A stretch of 6,564 nucleotides of DNA from Abditibacteriota bacterium (GTDB lineage Bacteria > Armatimonadota > UBA5829): positions 1-6,564 of the forward strand of contig JAGDAG010000244.1 in assembly GCA_017959625.1 (NCBI GenBank), read 5' to 3'. The notes beneath the pieces are model-generated. The model did no database searches. It was not told the DNA's origin and worked only from the letters and a program-made list of their open reading frames with translations. The position numbers and the translations under genes were made by a program. Positions 1-6,371 of the stretch are shown here, in pieces; positions within the stretch are counted from its first letter, which is position 1, and each line of letters opens with the position of its first letter.

Positions 1-1
1 C

Positions 2-217
2 TCGCTCCTCAGGGGCTCGCAAAATCTGAGGATCATTTATCTGCGGCCGGAATACAGGCCGCTTTATGAAAAATATCTTGAGGGGCGCCCTCTTTGTGTG
101 CAGAATTTCAGGACCCGGGAGGGCGTCATATCCGCCGGCATCCACAAGCCGGGCTACAAAAACGAATTGATGGAACGCCTTGCCGAAAAGGGCGTCGGCA
201 TAAACGGGAAGGAATAA
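2..217 (+). CDS. C-terminal 71 residues of an unrecognised protein (5' end outside window)
   Basis: An open frame enters from the left edge and stops at TAA 215-217. The 71 visible residues are charged and hydrophilic, with no membrane segment; they include a tyrosine/arginine-rich stretch (LRIIYLRPEYRPLYEKYLEG) and end in a lysine-rich tail (GINGKE). I do not recognise the family. It is taken as real because the next gene starts only 3 bases after its stop and that gene's Shine-Dalgarno (AAGGA, 209-213) lies inside the last codons of this frame, an arrangement typical of cotranscribed genes. If the two are in one operon, this protein may belong to the same process as the AAA+ ATPase and the PP2C phosphatase that follow; that is inference only. 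A kinase, FHA or VWA domain further upstream would fit, but nothing in this fragment shows one. Confidence 0.6.
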   Translation, partial: SLLRGSQNLRIIYLRPEYRPLYEKYLEGRPLCVQNFRTREGVISAGIHKPGYKNELMERLAEKGVGINGKE

Positions 218-220
218 GCG

Positions 221-2143
221 ATGACGAGTAAAACTGTTTTGCCCAGGTGGCATCAGGAACTGGATATCTTCCGCAAAATAAAGCCTGTCATAATAATGGA
301 AGGCAATATCCTGGACATGTTCAATTATCCGGGGGCGGGGATAATGCGGCTGAGGAAATATCTTCACTATTATTTTCTGGGGCTGGGTTATCCCAACATC
401 ATTTTTTACGACGGCATAAAAGGCTTTTTCAACGATACCGACGGAGCCTCGGGAGAATACGTGGCCCGTTTTGCCCGCCTCATCGGCGAAAAAGAGGACA
501 AAAACGCTCTGCCGTTCCCCTTTATCCCCAAAGGGACGGGAAACAGGTCCTGCGCCGCCGCGGTGGAACGGGCCATGACCCAGGAGACGAGCCCCTGCGC
601 CGTGGTGCTGGATCTGGCAAGCCGCTACACCGGAGAACCCTCTCCCGCCATGCTCCAGGATGAAACGGACGCATATACCCGCCTTTTGCGGGCTTCCCTG
701 GACAGCCGGGAGCCCATGATAGACAGGGAGACCAACAAAACCAGGCTGAAAAACATTTCGGTTTATCTGGTGAACAAGGTGAACGATATCCCCGCGTGGT
801 TTTATCTGGACAATCCGGCGGTAAAGACCATCAACGTGCAGACTCCCTCAAAAGAGGAACGCAGGGAATACGTGAGCGGAGTGAATTTTGAGGAATTCTT
901 CTCCGAAGAAAACTATAACGAAGGAATGGCGCTTTACAAAGACAGGCCCGGCGACCTGGAGAAGCTCCGGGACCGCTTCACAGCCCTTACAGAGGGCTTT
1001 ACCAACACGGAGCTTTACGGCCTCAGCGACCTTTCCAGAAACGAAAACCTGGAAATGAAGGACCTGTGCCGGGTGATCGACCTCTACAAATTCGGGATCA
1101 CGGAAAACAAGTGGGAGCAGATAGACTACAACGACTGGAAAAACGCCAAAGCCGATTTTGAAAAGCGGGTCATGGGGCAGGACCACGCCCTCACTAAAAC
1201 CCTGGACGTCATCAAAAGGGCGGTCACCGGGCTCACGGACATCCAGTCCTCCTCCCACGGAAAGCCCAAGGGAGTGCTGTTTTTTGCCGGCCCCACCGGC
1301 ACCGGCAAGACCGAGACTGCCAAGACCCTGGCGGAAAAGCTGTTCGGCGACGAAAGCGCCTGCATCCGTTTTGACATGAGCGAATACGCCCAGCCCCACA
1401 GCGACCAGAAGCTCCTGGGGGCGCCTCCGGGCTACGTGGGCTACGAAGCGGGGGGCCAGCTGACCAACGCCATAAAAAACAACCCCTTCGCCATTCTTCT
1501 TTTTGACGAGATAGAAAAGGCGCATCCGTCCATACTTGACAAGTTTCTGCAGATCCTGGAGGACGGCCGCATGACCGACGGGCAGGGGAACACGGTGTAT
1601 TTTTCCGAGAGCATAATAATATTCACCAGCAATCTGGGCATCTATACCATAGGCGAACGGGGCCAGAGAGAGCAGGTAGTGTTCCCGGAAATGGAATATG
1701 AGGACGTGGAGAAGCAGGTCCGGAAGGGCATAAACGACTACTTCAAGCTGCAGCTGGGCAGGCCCGAGATACTGAACCGTATAGGCGAGAACATAGTGGT
1801 CTTCGACTTTATCCGGCAGGAGGCCGCCGGACGGATCCTTTCTTCCAAGCTCAAAAAGATCCGGGACAACCTGAAGGAGAGCAAAAACATCGGCCTCGCC
1901 GTTTCGGAAAAGGCGTCGGGGCTCCTTTTGGAGCATTCTCTCGCCAATCTGGAAAACGGGGGGCGCGGCATAGGCAACATAGTGGAAAGCATGTTCGTGA
2001 ACCCTCTTGCCAGATATATGTTCGACAACGAACTGTTCAGGAACGCCGATATCAAGGTGGAAGATATCGTTTCGGAAAACCAGGTGTGGAGGATGGTTTG
2101 CTCATATACGCTCACAGAGGGCGGAGATACTCATGAAAATTAG
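221..2143 (+). CDS. Clp/Hsp100-type AAA+ ATPase with degenerate first AAA module
   Basis: A 640-residue protein, probably a cytoplasmic hexameric remodelling ATPase of the ClpA/ClpB class. Residues about 312-530 form a canonical second AAA+ module: 'VMGQDHA' entry motif (317-323), Walker A GPTGTGKT (357-364), pore loop GYVGYEAGG (404-412), Walker B ILLFDE (425-430), sensor-1 TSN (469-471), a candidate arginine finger in LNRIGE (518-523), then a D2-small domain with sensor-2 arginine in GGRGI (580-584). Residues about 15-290 read as a decayed AAA+ fold: a first strand with no P-loop (KPVIIMEGNI), a Walker-B-like VVLDLA (128-133), sensor-1-like NKVNDIP (185-191), and a lid-like EGFTNTELYGL (258-268). 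There is no ClpN repeat domain, no ClpB coiled-coil middle domain and no clear IGF/IGL ClpP-docking tripeptide. The start has AAGGA seven bases upstream. It overlaps the phosphatase gene by 11 bases. The ATPase class is sure; the substrate and pathway are unknown. Confidence 0.9.
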   Translation: MTSKTVLPRWHQELDIFRKIKPVIIMEGNILDMFNYPGAGIMRLRKYLHYYFLGLGYPNIIFYDGIKGFFNDTDGASGEYVARFARLIGEKEDKNALPFPFIPKGTGNRSCAAAVERAMTQETSPCAVVLDLASRYTGEPSPAMLQDETDAYTRLLRASLDSREPMIDRETNKTRLKNISVYLVNKVNDIPAWFYLDNPAVKTINVQTPSKEERREYVSGVNFEEFFSEENYNEGMALYKDRPGDLEKLRDRFTALTEGFTNTELYGLSDLSRNENLEMKDLCRVIDLYKFGITENKWEQIDYNDWKNAKADFEKRVMGQDHALTKTLDVIKRAVTGLTDIQSSSHGKPKGVLFFAGPTGTGKTETAKTLAEKLFGDESACIRFDMSEYAQPHSDQKLLGAPPGYVGYEAGGQLTNAIKNNPFAILLFDEIEKAHPSILDKFLQILEDGRMTDGQGNTVYFSESIIIFTSNLGIYTIGERGQREQVVFPEMEYEDVEKQVRKGINDYFKLQLGRPEILNRIGENIVVFDFIRQEAAGRILSSKLKKIRDNLKESKNIGLAVSEKASGLLLEHSLANLENGGRGIGNIVESMFVNPLARYMFDNELFRNADIKVEDIVSENQVWRMVCSYTLTEGGDTHEN

Positions 2144-2879
2144 CTATATAGTCCGGCGGGGCGAAAAGGAACTGTGCGAAGACGCCGCCCTCATCGGGAC
2201 CTCCGCCGTTTCCGAGGGGTCCGGCGAGACGGCGGCGCGTTTTCCCTTCTGGGCAGGCGCCGCCGACGGCGTCGGCGGGAACCCGGGGGGAGCGCTGGCG
2301 GCCCAGTTCGTGACTTGCGGCGTCCTCGGGCTGAAGCCTTCCTCGCCGGAAGAGCTGAGGGAAAGCCTGGTTTTGCTGAACAGAAGGCTTATAGAATACG
2401 GAAACGCTTTGGGCGTCGGGAGAATGGCCTCCGCGTTTACCGGTTGCTATTTCACCGGCGGCCGGTGCATTGCCGTCCACAGCGGCAACACCCGCCTGTG
2501 GCGTTTGGTGGACGGCCGGTTCCTGAGAGAGGTGACAAAGGACCATACGGTCTGCAGGATGCTGAAGGACGCAGGCCGCAGTACGGAGGGCTGCAACAAA
2601 AGCGAGATCAACTGCTGCTTCGGGGGAGGCGATGAAAGGCTCCTCGCCCGCCTGGAATGCTTTGAACCTTTTCAAAGGGGCGTTCCCGGCAGTCTCATGT
2701 TCACCTCCGACGGCATCCACGATCATCTGGGGCCCGATGAAATGGAGAGCCTTCTTGCCGGCGGAGGATCCCTTCCGGAAAAGCTTGAAAGGCTTGCCGC
2801 GGCGGCATACGATGCCGGCTCGCGGGACGACCTGACCTGCGTGATGGTTACGGATACGCAGAAAGAGCCTGCCGGATGA
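2133..2879 (+). CDS. PP2C-family Ser/Thr protein phosphatase
   Basis: A 248-residue single-domain, soluble PPM/PP2C phosphatase, expected to remove phosphate from Ser/Thr with two metal ions. The motifs occur in order: ED (16-17); ADGVGG (44-49) with metal ligand D45; MASAFTG (98-104) at the usual 'MGTT' position; HSGNTRLWR (116-124), equivalent to 'GDSRxY' but with Asn for Asp; VTKDHT (134-139); TSDGIHD (191-197) with metal ligand D193; and SRDDLTCVMV (230-239), where D232 fits the last ligand. The metal ligands are all present, so the enzyme should be active. The open frame extends upstream to 2007, but ATG 2133 is preferred: GGAG (2123-2126) sits six bases upstream and the PP2C fold begins right there, whereas the upstream extension reads through the ATPase gene out of frame. 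The 11-base overlap with the ATPase gene suggests translational coupling. The target is unknown; the neighbouring ATPase or a partner is the obvious candidate. Confidence 0.93.
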   Translation: MKISYIVRRGEKELCEDAALIGTSAVSEGSGETAARFPFWAGAADGVGGNPGGALAAQFVTCGVLGLKPSSPEELRESLVLLNRRLIEYGNALGVGRMASAFTGCYFTGGRCIAVHSGNTRLWRLVDGRFLREVTKDHTVCRMLKDAGRSTEGCNKSEINCCFGGGDERLLARLECFEPFQRGVPGSLMFTSDGIHDHLGPDEMESLLAGGGSLPEKLERLAAAAYDAGSRDDLTCVMVTDTQKEPAG

Positions 2880-2897
2880 AAGGCGGCCCCGCCGAAA

Positions 2898-2902
2898 AAG
2901 GA
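2898..2902 (+). promoter_or_regulatory. Shine-Dalgarno deciding the membrane protein start
   Basis: AAGGA lies six bases before ATG 2909. The earlier in-frame ATG at 2876, which overlaps the phosphatase stop as ATGA, has only a weak AAAGAG at a longer distance. The 2909 start also gives a cleaner N-terminus: a short MFKNR positive patch directly followed by a hydrophobic segment. The site therefore favours 2909. Confidence 0.6.
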
Positions 2903-2908
2903 TACAGC

Positions 2909-4381
2909 ATGTTCAAAAACAGATTTCTTCTTTTTACCGCCGTTTTTTTTGCCGCGGCGGTTTCGCTGCCGTATATCTGGGGAATGATGATGAGCGCTCC
3001 CGGATGGCATTTTACCGGCTTTACCAGAAACATCGACGATATGGCCGTGTATATGTCCTGGGTCACCCAGAACGCTTCCGGCGGCCCGGTGACTTATAAT
3101 CTTTTCCAGCCGGACCGGGGGGGGCTTCAGTTCAACGTTTACACCATAGCCCTGGGGCTCCTCGCCCGGGCCCTGGCCCGGGTTTGTTCCGTCCCTTCCG
3201 CCGCGGCGCTGCATGCGGCAAGGGCAGTGCAGGCCTTTTTTCTGCCTTTTGCCTTTTATTCGTTTTCCGGCTTCTTCCTGAAAAAGGAGAGCTTCAGGAA
3301 GTGGGCGCTTCTCGTGTTTCTTTTCGGCAGCGGCTTCGGTTTCCTTTGCCCCGCTTCGGTGGACCGCTGGCAGCCGGAAGCCATAACCTTTATGAGCGCG
3401 TATCTGAACCCGCTTTTTACCGTTTCGCTCATCCTCATGCTGCTTTGCCTGAAGAACGTTTTTTCCGGAAAGCCCTTTTTTGGAGCGGTCTTTCTGCTTT
3501 TGTTGGGGAATATACATACCTACGACGTGGTCATAGTTGCGGCGCTGTGGGGCGGGTATGCCGTCCGGGAGCTTGTCCGGTCAAAGGATCTGCGGGCCTT
3601 CGGGGCAAATCTCGCCTGGGGGCTTTTCGGCTCTCTTTCCACCCTTTTCAACCTGTATCTTTATCTGCGGGATCCCATATACAAAAGCAGGGTGGATACG
3701 GTCATCTCCTCGCCGGAGCCGTGGTACGTGCTTACGGGCTTCGGCCTGCCTTTGCTGCTTGCTTTCGCCTCCCTTTATATGTACCGGAAAGGGACCCTTG
3801 ATATCCGGAAGATATGGATAGCCGTTTTCTGGCTTGTTGCGGGGCTTGCGGTCATTTACATCCCCTTCAGCCAGCAGCGCAAGTTCATCATGGGATATAT
3901 GATACCCGTGGCCCTGCTTGCGGGGCCCGCCGCCGCGATTCTCTTCTCCCGGGCGAAAAACGCGAAAAGGATCGCTGCGGCAGCCTTTGTTGCGCTTATC
4001 GCCGTCACCAATATCGCCAACATGGGGCAGGATATGTCCCTTCTGCTTTCCAACCAAACGGCCGCCCGCTTCTGCCCCTATATCTCCGGGGAGGATACGG
4101 AGATCATGGAGTGGGTGAAGAAAAACACGTCCCTCTGCTGCGACGTGATAACGGCTCCGCCCCAGCTGGCTTTGCTCATTCCGGGTTATACGGGCCGCCG
4201 CGTGTATTACGGACACTGGAGCGAGACGCCGGAATACAACAAAAAGCTGAAGGAATACATGGAGATGTGCCGCGGCGGAAGGCTTGCCGGAAGCGTGGCC
4301 ATCCTGCCTGCCGACGCGGAAAACGCCCCCGCCCATACGATTTATAAAACACAGAGCTACAAAATCGTCCTGCCGGAATAG
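2909..4381 (+). CDS. Polytopic membrane protein, GT-C glycosyltransferase-like
   Basis: A 490-residue integral membrane protein. A positive N-terminus (MFKNR) leads into a signal-anchor-like helix (about 6-28). Then comes a predicted external loop with an acidic pair, NIDDMAVY (41-48), where GT-C enzymes typically keep catalytic or metal-binding acidic residues. Further hydrophobic segments lie near 76-94, 104-123, 132-147, 168-182, 188-218, 232-252, 275-292, 302-319, 327-347 and 354-371. The last hundred residues (about 390-490) are soluble, with the motifs EIMEWVKKNT and LLIPGYTGRRVYYGHW. From memory, this layout resembles uncharacterised GT-C-like proteins that use lipid-linked sugars to glycosylate on the outer face of the membrane. 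No specific substrate can be named. A start at 2876 would add 11 residues. The gene follows the phosphatase by 29 bases and is probably on the same transcript, although it may be unrelated in function. Membrane protein: sure; GT-C: moderate. Confidence 0.65.
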   Translation: MFKNRFLLFTAVFFAAAVSLPYIWGMMMSAPGWHFTGFTRNIDDMAVYMSWVTQNASGGPVTYNLFQPDRGGLQFNVYTIALGLLARALARVCSVPSAAALHAARAVQAFFLPFAFYSFSGFFLKKESFRKWALLVFLFGSGFGFLCPASVDRWQPEAITFMSAYLNPLFTVSLILMLLCLKNVFSGKPFFGAVFLLLLGNIHTYDVVIVAALWGGYAVRELVRSKDLRAFGANLAWGLFGSLSTLFNLYLYLRDPIYKSRVDTVISSPEPWYVLTGFGLPLLLAFASLYMYRKGTLDIRKIWIAVFWLVAGLAVIYIPFSQQRKFIMGYMIPVALLAGPAAAILFSRAKNAKRIAAAAFVALIAVTNIANMGQDMSLLLSNQTAARFCPYISGEDTEIMEWVKKNTSLCCDVITAPPQLALLIPGYTGRRVYYGHWSETPEYNKKLKEYMEMCRGGRLAGSVAILPADAENAPAHTIYKTQSYKIVLPE

Positions 4382-4385
4382 TCCT

Positions 4386-4403
4386 GCCCGGCGGCTGCCG
4401 GGC
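4386..4403 (+). terminator. GC-rich hairpin after the left gene block (possible terminator)
   Basis: GCCCGGC and GCCGGGC form a perfect 7-bp stem around a 4-base GGCT loop, starting five bases after the membrane protein stop. The position suits transcription termination, but no T-run follows (the next bases are GCCCCGCG), so it is not a standard intrinsic terminator. It could instead stabilise the 3' end of the transcript. Confidence 0.4.
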
Positions 4404-4436
4404 GCCCCGCGTTCCGGAATATATGGCCCTTCAGGG

Positions 4437-4465
4437 TTGAAAATCCTTTTTCCGTGTGCTATAAT
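4437..4465 (+). promoter_or_regulatory. Sigma-70-type promoter of the hisF transcription unit
   Basis: TTGAAA (4437-4442) and TATAAT (4460-4465) are separated by exactly 17 bases, and TG at 4457-4458 adds an extended -10. A start near 4472 would give a leader of about 29 bases. That leader has no room for a T-box, riboswitch or his-type leader peptide attenuator. The hisF Shine-Dalgarno GAGGT (4490-4494) lies six bases before the ATG. The site explains how hisF and its followers are expressed independently of the upstream block. Confidence 0.85.
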
Positions 4466-4500
4466 ATTATGGAAAAATAATGTTTTAGCGAGGTAATGTT

Positions 4501-5262
4501 ATGGAATTCAAAAAGATCGTGCCGTGTCTCGACATGAAAGACGGAAGAGTGGTGAAGGGCGTCAACTTCGTTGATTTCAAAGACGTTGACGATCCTGTGG
4601 AACGGGCCAAGTTTTACGAGGAGCAGGGAGCCGACGAGATCGTGTTCCTGGATATCGCGGCTACAGTAGAGAACCGCAACACCCGCGTGGAGCTTGCCGG
4701 AAGAGTTGCCAAAAACCTGCATGTACCCTTTACGGTGGGAGGAGGGATCCGCACCCTTGAAGATTTTGAAAAGCTGTTTGAAGCCGGAGCAAGCAAGTGC
4801 TCGGTGAATTCCGCTGCGGTCTTCAATCCCGACCTTGTCAAGGACGCTGCCGACAGATTCGGTTCGGAGCGCATCTGCGTGGCCATAGACGTGGCTCTGT
4901 TTGAGGGCTGCACCGACAAATGGGAAGTCTATACCCATGGCGGCACCCGGAAAACAGGCATCGACGCCGTTGAATGGGCAAAGAAATGCGCCGACAACGG
5001 AGCAGGCTCTCTCCTGCCTACCAGCGTGGATACCGACGGTATGAAAACAGGCTACGATCTGGGGATCACCCGGGCCATCAAAGAGGCTACCGGACTTCCC
5101 GTCATCGCCTCCGGAGGCGCCGGGACCCTTGAGCACATCTACGACGCTCTTACCGTAGGAAAAGCCGACGCAGCCCTTGTTGCCAGCGTGGTGCACTTCA
5201 ATATCCTTCCTATTCCGGAAATAAAGGCATACCTTAAAGAAAAAGGCATACCTGTAAAATAA
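4501..5262 (+). CDS. hisF: Imidazole glycerol phosphate synthase cyclase subunit HisF
   Basis: A 253-residue (beta/alpha)8 barrel of usual length. HisF takes ammonia made by the glutaminase HisH and converts PRFAR to imidazole glycerol phosphate and AICAR, joining histidine and purine metabolism. Catalytic D11 (CLDMKDG) and D130 (VAIDV) are present, as are the phosphate-binding VGGGI (79-83), SVNSAAV (101-107), TDGMKTGYD (178-186) and IASGGAGT. Compared with the Thermotoga maritima enzyme, the ammonia-gate residues differ: R5 is Lys, E46 and K99 are kept, and the gate glutamate E167 is Ser170 (GAGSLLPTS). Asp98, which contacts HisH there, is Ser. hisH is not in the window. The start has GAGGT six bases upstream and a strong promoter before it. 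hisI follows after 10 bases. The identification is certain. Confidence 0.98.
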   Translation: MEFKKIVPCLDMKDGRVVKGVNFVDFKDVDDPVERAKFYEEQGADEIVFLDIAATVENRNTRVELAGRVAKNLHVPFTVGGGIRTLEDFEKLFEAGASKCSVNSAAVFNPDLVKDAADRFGSERICVAIDVALFEGCTDKWEVYTHGGTRKTGIDAVEWAKKCADNGAGSLLPTSVDTDGMKTGYDLGITRAIKEATGLPVIASGGAGTLEHIYDALTVGKADAALVASVVHFNILPIPEIKAYLKEKGIPVK

Positions 5263-5272
5263 GGATGTATTA

Positions 5273-5653
5273 ATGTCAGATTTAGATCAGTTTGTCCGTT
5301 CTCTCAAGTATGACGCCAACGGCCTGCTGCCCTGCGTGGTGCAGGATGCGGAAAACGGCGACGTGCTCATGGTGGGCTTTATGAACGCAGAAGCGGTGAA
5401 AAGGACTCTCGAGTCCGGCAGGACGTGCTTCTGGTCCCGTTCCCGCAAGACCTTCTGGGTCAAGGGAGAGACCAGCGGCAACATCCAGAAGGTGAAGGAG
5501 CTTTATATCGATTGCGACGCCGACAGTATCGTCTGCAAGGTGGAGCAAACGGGCGCCGCCTGCCATGAAGGCTACCGCAGCTGCTTTTTCAGAAAGGTGG
5601 AAAAAGACGGCAGCGTCTCGGTAGTCCTTCCGCGCCTTCAGGACAAATATTGA
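5273..5653 (+). CDS. hisI: Phosphoribosyl-AMP cyclohydrolase HisI
   Basis: A 126-residue, cytoplasmic, single-domain enzyme that opens the purine ring of phosphoribosyl-AMP to give ProFAR, the third step of histidine biosynthesis. The signature WSRSRKTFWVKGETSG (54-69) is complete. D80, D82 and D84 in DCDAD match the magnesium ligands, and C81, C97 and C104 match the three zinc cysteines of the family. The protein ends shortly after the cyclohydrolase domain, so it is a standalone HisI without the HisE pyrophosphohydrolase fusion common in many bacteria; hisE must be elsewhere. AAGGA (5261-5265), overlapping the hisF stop, lies seven bases before the ATG, so hisF and hisI are almost certainly cotranscribed. 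No key residue is missing. Confidence 0.98.
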   Translation: MSDLDQFVRSLKYDANGLLPCVVQDAENGDVLMVGFMNAEAVKRTLESGRTCFWSRSRKTFWVKGETSGNIQKVKELYIDCDADSIVCKVEQTGAACHEGYRSCFFRKVEKDGSVSVVLPRLQDKY

Positions 5654-5669
5654 TCACAAGCAGCCGGAA

Positions 5670-6371
5670 ATGAAAAACCAGTACCGTTTCTACGTAGAGC
5701 GGGAGCTTCACTCCGGCTGTTCTTTTGATGCCGACGAGGGGCTTGGTTTTCAGCTGGGGAGAGTCCTGCGGCTTTCCCGCGGCGATACCGTATCCCTCTT
5801 CGGCATCAATAAAAAAGAATTTCTTACAAGAGTTTCTTTTCACGGACGCAAGATAACTCTTACTCCTCTTCGGGAAACAGCCGCTCCGGAAGAACCGGAG
5901 ACCCGGCTCACACTTCTTCTTGCTCTTTCAAAAAAGGATAAGCCCGAAGCCCAGGTCAGAAGCTGCACCGAGCTCGGCGTATCGGAGTTTGTTTTTTTCT
6001 GCTCCGGAAGATCGGTGGCAAAGCCCGATATGCCGGAACAGAAAACGGAAAGGCTTGCAAGGGTCGCCTGCGAAGCGGCGGAACAATGCGGAAGGGTCAC
6101 GGTCCCCCGGATCGGCTTTCGCAGCCCGGAAGAGCTGGATTATTCCGCCTATGACGCCTGCGCGGTGTGCTCGGGGCCCGCTTCGGAAAAAAGCCTGAAA
6201 GACATCGCCGGAAGGAACGTCCTTGTGGCCGTGGGGCCCGAAGGCGGGTTCAGCGGAGCGGAGCTGGACTTTTTCGAAGAGAAAGGCTTTACGCCGGTTT
6301 CTTTGGGAAGCCTCGTTCTGCGTTCCGAAACGGCCGCCGCCGCCGCTGCGGCATGTTTGTTGATAAAATGA
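5670..6371 (+). CDS. rsmE: 16S rRNA m3U1498 methyltransferase RsmE
   Basis: A 233-residue SPOUT-class methyltransferase that uses S-adenosylmethionine to methylate N3 of U1498 in 16S rRNA of the small ribosomal subunit. The N-terminal part (about 1-68, starting YRFYVERE, with RVLRLSRGD at 31-39) is the PUA-like RNA-binding domain. The SPOUT domain follows, with SKKDKPEAQVRSCTELGV (87-104), the EAAEQCGRVTVP helix and turn (135-146), VGPEGGFSGAE (188-198) and LGSLVLRSETA (212-222), the trefoil-knot cofactor site. The tail contains a run of seven alanines after the ETA motif. The gap after hisI is 16 bases. No good Shine-Dalgarno precedes the ATG (only GGA one base away), so translation may depend on ribosomes finishing hisI. 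RsmE often follows prmA in other bacteria; here it sits in a his operon. Confidence 0.95.
   Translation: MKNQYRFYVERELHSGCSFDADEGLGFQLGRVLRLSRGDTVSLFGINKKEFLTRVSFHGRKITLTPLRETAAPEEPETRLTLLLALSKKDKPEAQVRSCTELGVSEFVFFCSGRSVAKPDMPEQKTERLARVACEAAEQCGRVTVPRIGFRSPEELDYSAYDACAVCSGPASEKSLKDIAGRNVLVAVGPEGGFSGAELDFFEEKGFTPVSLGSLVLRSETAAAAAAACLLIK

Noticed and set aside
848..1936. Long minus-strand open frame (362 codons) opposite the ATPase gene
   Set aside because: It lies wholly antisense to a strongly motif-bearing AAA+ gene, its translation shows no recognisable domain, and long antisense frames are expected in GC-rich coding DNA.
2007..2132. N-terminal extension of the phosphatase frame
   Set aside because: These 42 codons overlap the ATPase gene out of frame, look unlike PP2C sequence, and lack the good Shine-Dalgarno seen before ATG 2133.
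2723..3517. Minus-strand open frame of 264 codons opposite the phosphatase and membrane protein genes
   Set aside because: It spans two real plus-strand genes and gives a low-complexity, Lys/Arg/Gly-rich translation with no family features.
4427..4452. Possible intrinsic terminator using the T-run at 4447-4451
   Set aside because: The only stem before it (CCC/GGG around TTCA) is three base pairs, too weak, and the T-run sits inside the promoter spacer.
4469..4480. Mini-ORF (Met-Glu-Lys-stop) in the hisF leader
   Set aside because: Its ATG lies upstream of or at the likely transcript start near 4472 and has no Shine-Dalgarno, so it cannot act as a leader peptide.
4459..5196. Minus-strand open frame of 245 codons opposite hisF
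   Set aside because: hisF on the other strand is certain. The antisense translation has no motif, and this frame would end within the promoter region.
6328..6356. GCC-type triplet repeat near the rsmE end
   Set aside because: It encodes the alanine-rich helix after the conserved ETA motif of RsmE, is only seven codons long and uses mixed alanine codons, so it is not a meaningful repeat.
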